Assembly: GCA_032718475.1 (NCBI GenBank)
Contig: JAUCBJ010002942.1
Span: 1 to 60,000, forward strand
Source of the DNA: Nemertoderma westbladi
Lineage: Eukaryota > Xenacoelomorpha > Nemertodermatida > Nemertodermatidae
DNA length: 60,000 nucleotides
Reading direction: 5' to 3'
A program made the translations under genes and the position numbers. The notes under the pieces are model-generated. The model ran no database searches and was not told where the DNA came from. It saw only the letters and a list, made by a program, of their open reading frames with translations. Positions 11,221 through 22,017 of the stretch are shown here, piece by piece. The stretch's first letter is position 1. Every line of letters begins with the position of its first letter.

Positions 11221-12385
11221 TAACAATGTTAATGTTTGGATACACAAGCCCGTTGCTGTAACCTACTCCTTTCCTTAAATTGGTAGATAACAACACAACA
11301 ACGTTTATTGTTTCGTTTAGAAAAGCCCGCCTCTGTAACCTGCTTCTCTCTCTCAATTGGTAACAATTTCGTTTATTGTTTTGGTTAGAAAAGCCCGTCT
11401 CTGTAACGTGCTCCATTCCCTCAATTGGTAACAACATCGTTTATTGTTTTGGTTAGAAAGAGCGTCCCTGTCACCTGCTCCTTTCCCTCAGTTGGTAACA
11501 ACATCGTTTATTGTTTTGGTTAGAAAGAGCGTCCCTGTAACCTGCTCCTTTCCCTCAATTGGTAACAACATCGTCTATTGTTTTGGTTAGAAAGAGCGTC
11601 CCTGTAACCTGCTCCTTTCCCTCAATTGGTTACAATATCGTTTATTGTTTTGATTAGAAAAGCCGGCCACTGTAACCTGCTCTTCTCCCTCAATTGGTGA
11701 CAATATCGTTTATTGTTTTGGTTAGAAAAGCCCGCCTCTGTAACCTGCTCCTTTCACTCAATTGGTAACAACATCGTTTATTGTTTTGGTTAGAAAGATC
11801 GTCCTTGTAACCTGCACCTTTCCCTCAATTGGTAACAATATCGTTTATTGTTTTGGTTAGAAAATCCCGCCTCTTTAACCATCTCCTCTCCCTCAATTGG
11901 TAACAATATCGTTTATTGTTTTGGTTAGAAAATCCCGCCTCTGTAACCTGCTCCTTTCCCTAGATTGGTAGGCAACAACATCGTTTATTGTTTCGTTTAC
12001 AAAAGCCCGCCTCTGTAACCTGATCCTTTCCCTCAATTGGGTAACAACATCGTTTATTGTTTTGGTTAGAAAGAGTGTCCTTGTAACCTGCACCTTTCCC
12101 TCAATTGGTAACAATATCGTTTATTGTTTTGGTTAGAAAAGCCCGCCTCTTTAACCATCTCCTCTCCCTCAATTGGTAACAATATCGTTTATTGTTTTGG
12201 TTAGAAATGCCCGCCTCTGTAACCTGCTCCTTTCCCTAGATTGGTAGGCAACAACATCGTTTATTGTTTCGTTTACAAAGGCCCGCCTCTGTAACCTGCT
12301 CCTTCCCCTCAATTGGTAACAATATCGTTTATTGTTTTGGTTAGAAAAGCCCGCCTCTGTAACCTGATCCTTTCCCTCTTTTGGT
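11221..12385 (+). repeat. 67-bp satellite, block 4 (longer, about 17 units)
   Basis: This starts like the other 67-bp blocks and then continues for about ten further, more diverged units. Some carry a 2-4 bp insertion (CTAGATTGGTAGGCAACAAC). The higher divergence suggests that this is the older end of the array, from which the shorter blocks were copied. Confidence 0.88.
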
Positions 12386-12394
12386 AGGTAAAAA

Positions 12395-13085
12395 TAACGT
12401 CATTCCCATTTTCACACATTCCGATCTCGCTACATTCCCATCTTCCTACATTCCGTCTTCCTACATTCCCAGCCACCTTCCCACATTCCCATCTTCCCAC
12501 ATTCCCATCTTCCTACATTCCCACCTTCCCACATTCCCACCCACCTTTCGACTTCCATTCCCACTTCCCACATCCATCTTCCACATTCCCACCCACCTTC
12601 CCCATTCCCATCTTCCCACATTCCACTTCTTCCTACATTCCCACCCACCTTCCCACATTCCCATCTTCCCCATTCCCACATTCCCATTTCCCACCTTCCC
12701 CCATTCCCACATTCCCATCTTCCCACATTCCATCTTCCCACATTCCCATCTTCCCACATTCCCATCTTCCCACATTCCCATCTTCCCACATTCCCACCTT
12801 CCCACATTCCCATCTTCCCACATTCCCATCTTCCCACATTCCCATCCACATTCCCACCTTCCCACATTCCCATCTTCCCACATTCCCATCTTCCCACATT
12901 CCCATATTCCCACATTCCCATCTTCCCACATTCCCATCTTCCCACATTCCCATATTCCCACATTCCCATCTTCCCACATTCCCATCTTCCTACATTCCCA
13001 CCCACCTTCCCATCTCCCCACCTTCCCACCCTCCCACCTTCCTACCATCCCACCTTCCCACCGACCGACCGACCAACCGACCGAC
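12395..13085 (-). repeat. Inverted arm of the G-rich minisatellite
   Basis: The same minisatellite is present in reverse orientation (CCCACATTCCCATCTTCCCA on the plus strand). It ends in CCGACCGACCGACC and mirrors the GTCGGTCGG at the left start of block 1. The whole 5.7-13.1 kb region is therefore bounded by inverted satellite arms. Confidence 0.9.
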
Positions 13086-13153
13086 CGACCAAGCCACCTA
13101 TCCACGCCTTTAAACAAATGTTGACCCATTTTATTTCGACTTTCCTGGGCACT

Positions 13154-13172
13154 CTGGGAAAGTTCACATGGG
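13154..13172 (+). repeat. Right-hand copy of the 19-bp inverted-repeat motif
   Basis: CTGGGAAAGTTCACATGGG has one mismatch to the 5661-5679 copy and is inverted with respect to 5551-5569. With the latter it encloses the whole satellite block. Confidence 0.6.
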
Positions 13173-13319
13173 CCATAATGTCCTAAGGAATTCCGTACAA
13201 GTATGCTGAACATTCTACTTCGGTTCAAGTATGCGACGCTGGTTTCGTAGATTTTTCGAAAAGCGTTTGATTTTGAATCGCCTACTTATTATTAGGTTCT
13301 AATTTGTTTCCGCCTATAG

Positions 13320-13502
13320 ATTATGGAAATGGAACGCAGAAGTGAATCCCAACAGGAATTAATCGAGGACCTCAGACAGGCAGCCAATCGCATGGACGTA
13401 CAGTTACGTGAGGTCAGACACCAAGGAGATGAGAGAGTCAATGTGGAAAGAGAAAGAAACAAAGAAGCCATACGAGACGTGGAAAGGATAAAAGAGAAGG
13501 AG
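13320..13502 (+). CDS. Coiled-coil protein gene, internal exon A
   Basis: This 61-codon exon is bounded by a TTTCCGCCTATAG acceptor and a GAG|GTTTGT donor, phase 0 at both ends. The product is strongly charged and helical (for example RRSESQQELIEDLRQAANRM and ERERNKEAIRDVERIKEKE). Exons A to F join in compatible phases to about 307 residues. These are continuous coiled coil for roughly 265 residues, followed by a polar tail. The overall pattern fits centrosomal, ciliary or cytoskeletal scaffold proteins, but I cannot name the family. The 5' part of the gene lies to the left, possibly outside the window. Confidence 0.8.
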
Positions 13503-13526
13503 GTTTGTAAAAAAAAGTCAGACGCG

Positions 13527-13753
13527 AACTAATAGAGCGTAAAACACTAGTACTAATTCACAACAAAACAAACTAATAGAGCGTAAAACACTAGTACTAA
13601 TTCACAATAAAACAAACTAATAGAGCGTAAAACACTAGTACTAATTCACAACAAAACAAACTAATAGAGCGTAAAACACTAGTACTAATTCACAACAAAA
13701 CAAACTAACAGAGCGTAAAACACTAGTACTAATTCACAACAAAACAAACTAAT
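13527..13753 (+). repeat. 44-bp tandem repeat, about 5 units, just after exon A
   Basis: Units of 44 bp (AACTAATAGAGCG ... CACTAGTACTAATTCACAAC) begin about 25 bases past the exon A donor. Units differ by one or two bases. Confidence 0.92.
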
Positions 13754-14075
13754 AAATAGCTATTTTATTGTGACATTTAGTATATTTCAAATAAAAGTAC
13801 ATTAATTGTTTTTGGCGCAGAAATATCGTTTATCATGACATGCCATACCCCGACCTCATCTCCTCCCATTTTTAAACGCCATGATTTTTTCCACTCCATT
13901 ACACGAGTTTACATACGGTTTACATATCCTTTTCGCAAATAAAATAAGGTGCATAACGTTTGGATGCTTAAAAATAAATATCGGGTCTATAAATACCATC
14001 TATCCAGTACTACTGTACTGTACAGTATGTTAATTGTGTGTAAATTCTTCCATTTTCATCGTGTTCCATTTTCAG

Positions 14076-14261
14076 ATGGAACGGGTCCGTACGGAACTAC
14101 TTGACAACGAGTCTTCCCTAAGGGAACGGGTTCTACGGGTGGAGGAACAGCGGACTCGAATGGAGGAGGAACTAAGTCGATCCCGAAACCAGCAGATGCA
14201 GACGAGACTGTCCCATGAGGATGAGTTGGTCTCGCAGAGACAATCGATGAGAGACGAAGAG
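14076..14261 (+). CDS. Coiled-coil protein gene, internal exon B
   Basis: This 62-codon exon follows a good polypyrimidine tract and acceptor (GTTCCATTTTCAG) and ends at GAAGAG|GTCAGG. It is phase 0 at both ends. The donor has C at +3, so it is weak. The product continues the coiled coil (ELLDNESSLRERVLRVEEQR, then MEEELSRSRNQQMQTRLSHE). The preceding intron is 573 bp and the following one 379 bp, the shortest in this gene. Confidence 0.8.
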
Positions 14262-14292
14262 GTCAGGGTTATAACAATCACTACAAACTATG

Positions 14293-14435
14293 GGAAATAC
14301 ATCCAGTCACACAAGAATTAAAACAAAACTACAGCCACTTAGTCCTGTAAACTGTAACGCGGAAATACAGCCAGTCACACAAGAATTAAAACAAAACTAC
14401 AGCCAAAACTACTACTGTCCTGTAAACTGTAACGC
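14293..14435 (+). repeat. Two-copy direct repeat (about 68 and 75 bp) in the intron after exon B
   Basis: GGAAATACA(T/G)CCAGTCACAC ... CTGTAAACTGTAACGC occurs at 14293-14360 and again at 14361-14435, with a small insertion in the second copy. It begins about 30 bases past the exon B donor, so this intron also carries a donor-proximal duplication. Confidence 0.9.
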
Positions 14436-14640
14436 GTTTGAAATGTTATAATTAATTAATATTAATTGAGAAATAGTTGGGACAAACCCACCCATAATGT
14501 TCGCGATCTGTTATATCTCATGAGGTTGATAATAACAGCAGCACATAGTCGTATATTATCAACTTCTTCAATACTCTTCTACAACTCAGCACTGATTTGG
14601 GGGGGTCTGACAGTAATATTCTATATTTCACTTCCTCAAG

Positions 14641-14754
14641 GACGCTCGTACGAAACAACTCGAAGAGAAGTTGCGAATGATGACCAAATCTCGCGACGAT
14701 ATACAAGAACATTGTAGCCACCAAACATCTGCTGTCCTTGAACTACAAAGCAAG
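14641..14754 (+). CDS. Coiled-coil protein gene, internal exon C
   Basis: This 38-codon exon is bounded by CACTTCCTCAAG and AGCAAG|GTAGGT, phase 0 at both ends. It encodes DARTKQLEEKLRMMTKSRDD and then a Cys/His-containing linker ending in VLELQSK. Its donor is the first of 18 GTAGGT sites that recur every 39 bases downstream. Use of a later site would add 13-residue modules in frame. Confidence 0.8.
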
Positions 14755-15432
14755 GTAGGTTCAATGTGCTGCGGTCCCGTCCTAAAGAGCAAGGTAGGTT
14801 TAATGTGCTGCGGTCCCGTCCTAAAGAGCGAGGTAGGTTCAATGTGCTGCGGTCCCGTCCTAAAGAGCGAGGTAGGTTCAATGTGCTGCGGTCCCGTCCT
14901 AAAGAGCAAGGTAGGTTTAATGTGCTGCGGTCCCGTCCTAAAGAGCACGGTAGGTTCAATGTGCTGCAGTCCCCTCCTAAAGAGTGAGGTAGGTTCAATG
15001 TGCTGCGGTCCCGTCCTAAAGAGCGAGGTAGGTTCAATGTGCTGCGGTCCTGTCCTAAAGAGTGAGGTAGGTTCAATGTGCTGCGGTCCCGTCCTAAAGA
15101 GCGAGGTAGGGTCAATGTGCTGCGGTCCCGTCCTAAAGAGTGAGGTAGGTTCAATGTGCTGCGGTCCCGTCCTAAAGAGCGAGGTAGGTTCAATGTGCTG
15201 CGGTCCCGTCCTAAAGAGCGAGGTAGGTTCAATGTGCTGCGGTCCTGTCCTAAAGAGCGAGGTAGGTTCAATGTGCTGCAGTCCCCTCCTAAAGAGTGAG
15301 GTAGGTTCAATGTGCTGCGGTCCCGTCCTAAAGAGCGAGGTAGGTTCAATGTGCTGCGGTCCCGTCCTAAAGAGCGAGGTAGGTTCAATGTGCTGCGGTC
15401 CCATCTTAAGAAGCGAGGTAGGTTCAATGTAG
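14755..15432 (+). repeat. 39-bp array, 17 units, each carrying a copy of the exon C splice donor
   Basis: The array starts exactly at the exon C donor. Each 39-bp unit begins GTAGGTTCAATG and ends AAAGAGCGAG (or AAAGAGCAAG), which resembles the exon end CAAAGCAAG. A consensus GTAGGT donor therefore recurs at 14755, 14794 and on to 15418, apart from one GTAGGG. Since 39 is 13 codons, the exon frame stays open through all units (module VGSMCCGPVLKSE) until a TAG at 15430-15432. It is probably intronic, but it could produce length-variable isoforms. Confidence 0.93.
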
Positions 15433-18400
15433 ACAATACTTCTTGAAACGTGTAGAAGACCAGCGGCACTGCATTCGTATCGAGTGGGGGTTACAAAACT
15501 ATATTTCCCATGGGGGTCAAAAAGGGGACGGAAATAGATAATTGATAATTGATTTTTATAGAAAAATTGTTTTATATTTCACTTTCTTTGATAAAATATA
15601 AGCAAAACGGTCAATAATGCTACGCTGAATTCGATTTTAACTTAAAATTGGGGCCGGAAGCAGAATTTCGTATTTCCAGACTCTTATTGCGGGATCTCGT
15701 ATAACTCGAAAACTTTTTAACATTTAGAAGATTTATTATTACAGACTTGTAGAGTTTTGAATTATCTATCTTTTGGCGTTAGTTTTAGCGCTGTTTCTGT
15801 CATACAATCGTACGATCGTGTAAAAATAAATGACATTAAAAAATGACAAAAAAGTTGTAATATTCAACAATTTTCTACTAACCCCCATTTCCACGTACGA
15901 CGTTGACCTGCAACCGGGAGGAACTTAACTTCAGATACCTTTCCCTTAACTTTATTCATTAAAATTATAAATTTTAAAGGCCGAAATTTTTTTCGACATC
16001 TTGGCCCTCATTTCGCCTTTTTTTGGCCGAAAATGAAACCAATCTCAAACGGTAGAAAAACTAATTAACCCAAAGAATATATAATTTTTTTTAATTTGGA
16101 CTGCCAGAACCGAAGTTACGGCCAAATTCGTGAAAATACGGAATTTAGCGAAATTTAGCAAAAATAAATCAATGAAATTTATTCATCTGTTTAGTTACCG
16201 CTAGATGGCGTCAGGGCCGCCGAGGGGGGGGGGGGGTGGGGGGGGGGGCAAAATCCCCGAGCCCGGGAGACACCCAGGGGGACCCGGAACGGGCCCCATG
16301 GGCAATTTTCTTAACTTAGACTAGGTAATCCATCACCTTGTTATTTAGAGACCGTCATGGTGATAAAAATGAGACAACTTCATTCATATTTCAACTTACT
16401 TCAAACATTTGTAACTCAGTTTCTTTCAGTCTTTTGACCTGAAAGTTTTACCAGTCGATACAGAATGGATCGTAGTTTATTAAATTGAAACAACATTGGA
16501 AAATATCATAGTGCACTAAATGGCAAAAAGTAAGTGCAAATGTTGCGCAAATATGGAAATTTTTAATATCGATATTTCGTGTTCTCTAATTCTTATCATG
16601 CCATGGTATGGTAGTGTCATGTTATGCTTTATTGCTTATTTCGGAGTAATTTAACATAATCTTAACATTTGTTATAACTTTTTATGCCTAGAAAGTGGGT
16701 TAAACGGCCAATTAATATGGTCTAAAAGTGTAAAAATCGTAAGTTTTTGTATTTCAGCCAACAACCCCATGTGTGTCAAATAGAAACAATCTTGATTCAG
16801 CTCCTTAGATGTACAATTATTTTGTTATTTATTAATTATTTTGCAAATATTAATTGGAAATTCTTAATTCGTTACACATACAACAATAATCAGGAAAGGT
16901 TAATGTTTATTCAAAAAAATATTTTCCAACTATAAAGTTGGTTAAAAATATATATATATATCCAACATGGCAAAAATATAATGACGCAGTATTGATTAAA
17001 GGGGGGGGGGGGGGGGGGTTAATCCCCCCCCCCCCCCCCCTTGTTAAAATTTTCGATTTCTTTTTTTTATTTCATCTAAGAGCAGAATATAATCAAGATT
17101 CCAAATATGAAAACCGCTTAGCAAGATCTGTCTTACTTCTCGAGATATGGCTGTCTAGTTTCTGTCCGTTTAACTGTCGGTCTGTCCGTCAAAACAATTG
17201 AATTCGTACTATCTGTCTAAACAAAATTCCAATATGGGTTTTCTTGGTCCGTGACTACATTCCTGATATCAGTATTCAAATTTGGCATCGTCATTGTTGT
17301 CTGTAAGCCTATCAGTCTGTCCGTTAAAATATAACCGACAGCCTGACAGCCAAACAGACAATTTCGAGTCATCAAATGTTGAAACTGACACTCGAAATGG
17401 ATTCTGCTACCCTGAAAACCCTAGAGCAAAACTTTAGCTAGAAGATCTGCCCATTCCTTATATTTGACGGACAGATTGTCGGATAGTCAAAAAAACCGAC
17501 AGACAGACAAACAGAATAACTAGATTTCATTAAAATTGAAAACTGACCTCAGAAATGAAATCAGCGATCAGGAAAACTTCCGTGGCTAAAATCATAGCAT
17601 GGTTTTGTGCTTTCGTGTTGCTAGATACTGTATATATTGACAGACATTATCACATATTAACAGACAGTTTTTGAGCGGGAACGTTCAAACTTCAAGGGCA
17701 ATTATCTCGGAATTACATTTTTTCACACAAAAACACTATTCCCGTGCCATTTCTTAACCTTTTTTGGTGATTTTTGTGAAAGAAAATTTAATAAGCTTTA
17801 ATATTCTTCGGCCACTTTTTGGATTTCAGAATATTTCCGCATTTTCTTAATGAAAAAACATAAAAAAAACGTGGATTTTTTAAATTTGTAAAAATTTTGA
17901 ATTTTTTCTTACAAAATTGCCAATTATTAGAAATAGAAAAGGAAAATAAAAAACGTGGCCGAATAATATGATGAAATTTAACATGCTGGTTCTAAAAATT
18001 GAAAATGGGAAATAACGTAGGAATAGTCTTTTTAGCGACAATTTTTTAATTCTTATGCCAGCCGCTAGGGGGCCCTAAAACAATTTCATATTTTTATTTA
18101 CTTTAGCTAATTATCGTATTCGATGGTATGTAGTTTTCTGCGCATTCTTCAACCATATTGGAGATATAAACAAATTAAAAAAAAACACAAGGTGGTTACC
18201 CCCCCCCCCCCCCCCCCCCCCCCCGACACCGAGCGAGTGATGACCCTGAACCCACCATAGAACCACCCTATATTATAAATGCGACTCCATTTCCATACGA
18301 ATATTACAACACCGGCTGCTAAGGCAATCAACCAATGCTGCATTATAGAACAAAACTAACAATAGAAAGGGGTAGCTATAGTTACTAAAACTAAAACACA

Positions 18401-18730
18401 AACAAAGCGTAAATATCCTAGCTGTTCCACATTAGTGTCAGTAGTTCTAGTAAGATAATAATAGTGATAACAGTTTCATTCAATTTTTTGAATAAATACA
18501 AATTATTGAATATGTTATAGAGCAAATGTATAAACAAAAACTCAACTAATATATTATGAAAATTGAAGGTCTAAACAATATGAAACAAAATAATACATTA
18601 TGAAAGACAAATTAAAATTTAGCATTACAACAACTATATACCAGAAATTTAACAAAACCGCAAATCAGTCAAAGTGAAAAGGGGGGACAGTTCCCCCCCC
18701 CCCCCCCTTCAACCCCCCCCCCCCCCTTCA
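15433..18730. other. Intronic non-coding DNA with four poly-G/poly-C tracts
   Basis: No coding frame is supported. G/C homopolymer runs occur at about 16226-16250 (with one T), 16999-17041 (a G run, TTAAT, then a C run, forming a perfect hairpin), 18198-18224 and 18691-18727. A stretch at about 17140-17530 has CTGTCCGT/GACGGACAG motifs in both orientations and may be a decayed inverted-repeat element. The rest is AT-rich with long A and T runs. Confidence 0.5.
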
Positions 18731-19058
18731 ACCCCCCTTTCAATCAGCACCCAGACCCAGTCAAGCAGAATAACCTGTGGAGATATTATGACAACATATA
18801 TATCCTATACAAAATAATCAGCCCAATGATTCGTGGAATAATAATATAATCCTATTGCAGTGGTATAATTTATTTTGTTTATTGACAACTCAAATATTTT
18901 CTGTCTATACCTGAGAGCTGATAAGGATGTGTAGACTCAGCCAGCAGCAGGAGGGGTGTAGTCAAGAAATTCTGCCTGGGTGAAATTCTATCTCAGGCAG
19001 CCCTGCACTCCACCGTTCCTACTCCACAGCTAGCTGCTGCAGCTCAGGGAGGAGTTGT
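18731..19058. other. Intronic non-coding DNA, nothing recognised
   Basis: This is AT-rich sequence followed by a GCAG/CTGC-rich patch (18950-19050) with short imperfect inverted repeats (CTGCCTGGGTG ... CTCAGGCAG). There is no coding signal. Confidence 0.4.
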
Positions 19059-19318
19059 TGTTATTTTACCATTGCTTTTAATTTCGCGACAAAATAATGT
19101 CATAAAACTAAATATATCGAATACCACACATTGAATTGATCTGAAATGAGCTTTGTAACGCGATTATGAACCACCAAAGCAATTTACTTGTAAAATTTCA
19201 TCAAAATCGCCAGGCAGGAAGTCCTGAACCTGGATTATTATCAGTCAGTCAGTCAGTCAGTGTTATATAACCTGAGATTTTTACAGTAAGTATCCCGCTG
19301 TCGAGCGGGCTCCTAACC
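19059..19318 (+). repeat. Interspersed repeat with CAGT microsatellite, copy 1
   Basis: The copy begins TGTTATTTTACCATTGC, passes through CATCAAAATCGCCAGGCAGG and a (CAGT)n run, and ends ACAGTAAGTATCCCGCTGTC GAGCGGGCTCC. A second copy in the same orientation lies at 20116-20528. It looks like a non-autonomous mobile element; no ends or target duplication could be fixed. Confidence 0.7.
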
Positions 19319-20115
19319 AGAAAGAGAATCCTAGCCAAGACTACTACAAAGAACTATGTCAGTCAGCAGTAAGTAAACTAAACAATTGTCTAAACTGCAA
19401 GGCGTGAGGCTAGCTGACTTTGTGGCTCGCCCCACATAATAAAAAATGCAACTTAGCTACCACTAACAAAAATATAATATGAAGCAAATAATTTCATTAT
19501 CAAGCAAGTTTACAAGATATAAGATACGATTACCGAATATTTATAAAAAATGCCCATGATGCACAACCGGATAAATAACAACGAATAGAGCCAAATAATA
19601 TATTTAGTTTCCTTCTATAGGTATTATCCCGTCGTCAAGTGGAATATCTCTTCCCAGTGAATCCTATGTGAATATGTAATACTATATTGTAATATAATAA
19701 TAATACTATGTAATACCCCTGCTAAGTTAGGTGGTAGGCCTGAGCGGGCTCCTTAAATACATGTAACTACTACTGTATTATACTGTAGGTCAACTATAAA
19801 ACATTTTGCAATCCACAGTGAGTAACAACTGCAATAGGACACAACACACTGCTTTGTGTAACTAAAATTCATTCTCCTGATCCACCCCCTAACATAGCAG
19901 AGTGAGTAACCTTATTGTAGATCTACCATTAGGAAGCACTGGGAGAGCAATCAGCTTATGGGGTAATACTGTACATTAGAAACCAACAGCTTATGTGTGA
20001 GTAAACATTGCCTTTCCTTATAGCCTACTAGTAATACTTGGCAACCAACACGTTTTACTATGTTTACTATGACTGTGTATAACATATTAAGCTATATTTC
20101 ATCATGAACACCAGC
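19319..20115. other. Intronic non-coding DNA between two repeat copies
   Basis: No coding frame is seen. A short GAGCGGGCTCCTTAAAT remnant (about 19742-19757) echoes the end of the flanking repeats. Confidence 0.4.
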
Positions 20116-20528
20116 TGTTATTTTACCATTGCTTTTAATTTCGCGACATAATAATGTTCAAAACTAAATATATCGAATACCAAACATAGAATCGATCTGA
20201 AATTTTGTAACGCGATTATGAACCACCAAAGCAATGTACTTGTATAATTTCATCAAAATCGCCAGGCAGGAAGTGCCTGAACCTGGATAATTATCAGTCA
20301 GTCAGTCAGTCAGTCAGTCAGTAAGTGAGTCAGTCAGTCAGTCAGTCAGTGTTATATATCCTGAGATTTTTACAGAGAGTATCCCTGAGATTTTTACAGT
20401 AAGTATCCCGGAGTCAAGCAGTCAGTCAGTCAGTCAGTCAGTCAGTCAGTGTTATATATCCTGAGATTTTTACAGAAAGTATCCCAGAGATTTTTACAGT
20501 AAGTATCCCGCTGTCAAGCGGGCTCCTA
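20116..20528 (+). repeat. Interspersed repeat with CAGT microsatellite, copy 2
   Basis: This is the second copy of the element at 19059. It is longer because the CAGT run plus the following GTTATATATCCTGAGATTTT segment has been duplicated two more times inside it. Confidence 0.7.
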
Positions 20529-21471
20529 ATTATTATTCCAGTCAGATAAGAGATAATAATCCGTAATTTAGAACTCTAAACTGTCTTTCATGCAAACAAT
20601 ATTCTAACTAAAGACGGGTGAATGACCATGACCGTGGAAATAATTTTAAATATAATTATATATCAAATATTTGGGGAGGCTTCCAAGTTAAACCCCAAAA
20701 CAATTATTTCGTTACATATAGTAAATAACGTTGTATGCTCTTCTCTCACACTAATTTATTATGAATGAAATATCTCTGAGGCTTGTAACATTGAAAACCC
20801 AAATGTTTCAGTGTGAAAAGTGTACCAAAACAGCCGCAAACACACAGCGAACAAATTTAACAAAAGGTTACATACATGTTGGGTTCGTGACGAGGGAAAA
20901 TTGATCGCGTAATATAAACTAAATTAAAAGTCCGGCTTTCCTCTACTTCCTTACCCAAAGGAAATGTTGTTATAATTTAATATTGGGGCGGCTTTCTCTT
21001 GTTATTTTATGCACTTTCTGTTGGTCATTCATCCGGCAGACAAACATAGATTATGCATTGTAAAGTTGGTGTCATACTGAGCACAAAGGGGACATGAAAA
21101 ATTAAAAAAATATAATCGTGGTAGAATTTTTTCATTTCATATGTCCCCTTAGGGGCTCCGTAGTTTTACAAATATCAATATTTTTGACACCACCTTCCAT
21201 TGAATACGTGGTAGTGTGTACTGTATACACTTTGATGCGTGATGTGTACTGTATACACTTTGATGACGTGATGCGTTCAATTTCTGCAAATAAACGTAGT
21301 AAAAAAGGAATTATCGGCCCTTTAAACTCTGTTTTTACGTATAAATCTTTGGTCTCTTTTATCGTGTACGACGCTAAATTGTATACCAATCGTATAAATA
21401 GGTATTATCTATGTTGTAACACGTACGTTTGTGTAGATAATAAATATGAGAATGAATTGACATCTTATTAG
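20529..21471. other. End of the intron before exon D; no gene seen
   Basis: This is AT-rich sequence with no coding frame that I would support. It includes a short tandem duplication at about 21215-21262 (TGTACTGTATACACTTTGATG twice) and ends in the ACATCTTATTAG acceptor of exon D. Confidence 0.45.
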
Positions 21472-21679
21472 GTGAGTTCGTTAGTGTTGGAGAATGAATC
21501 GCAGAAACGGCGTATGGAATCGATGAGTCAGGACCTCGGATCCAAGGAAACAGATATCGCATCAGCTACAGCGAGGGTTCGAACCGAGATGACAGCCGTA
21601 GTCCACAGACTGGAGAAAGAGAACGCCAGTTACCAGGACGTCCTAGATAAACTAACCAGATCGCAGAAAAAACAACAAG
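21472..21679 (+). CDS. Coiled-coil protein gene, internal exon D
   Basis: This 208-bp exon follows a CATCTTATTAG acceptor and ends AACAAG|GTATAT. It starts in phase 0 and leaves one base (G), which completes a Glu codon with AG at the start of exon E. The product has typical coiled-coil composition (VLENESQKRRMESMSQDLGS, HRLEKENASYQDVLDKL). The first bases, GTGAGT, happen to look like a donor, but the upstream TTATTAG and the phase argue for an exon start. The following intron is about 11.1 kb. Confidence 0.8.
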
Positions 21680-22017
21680 GTATATTATTTAAGTATTTGT
21701 ACTCAATCGAAAGGTCGAAATGTCTAGTCCGTCATGAATAACTTCATAAAATATTGGAAATCACAATGTTAATTACATTCTTTATTTACTCAAATTTGAA
21801 AACTAAAAAACACGATATCATGTAAATATTAAAGATCCTTCCAAGCCAGGATTTTATTTTGCATTATCAATGGAAAATATTGCATATATATATATGGCAT
21901 ATATATATACTTTGTTTGGATTTTCCATTCTTTTTTATCCCAATGGAAATATTTTTCCATTGTAAGATTATGCTGCATTCAAGGGTTGTTGTAGATTGAT
22001 GGAGCTTCGAAATGGTC

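Noticed and set aside
5694-11247. Many 200-360 codon minus-strand frames rich in His, Pro and Ser (HSHPPSHIPI type) and their plus-strand counterparts
   Set aside because: They exist only because the G-rich minisatellite unit lacks stop codons in some frames. They overlap each other in several frames and run into the 67-bp satellite without any domain or start context.
14628-15469. Minus-strand frames of about 260-277 codons over the 39-bp array
   Set aside because: Same reason: a 13-codon periodic repeat with no stops. The supported coding strand is plus, through exon C.
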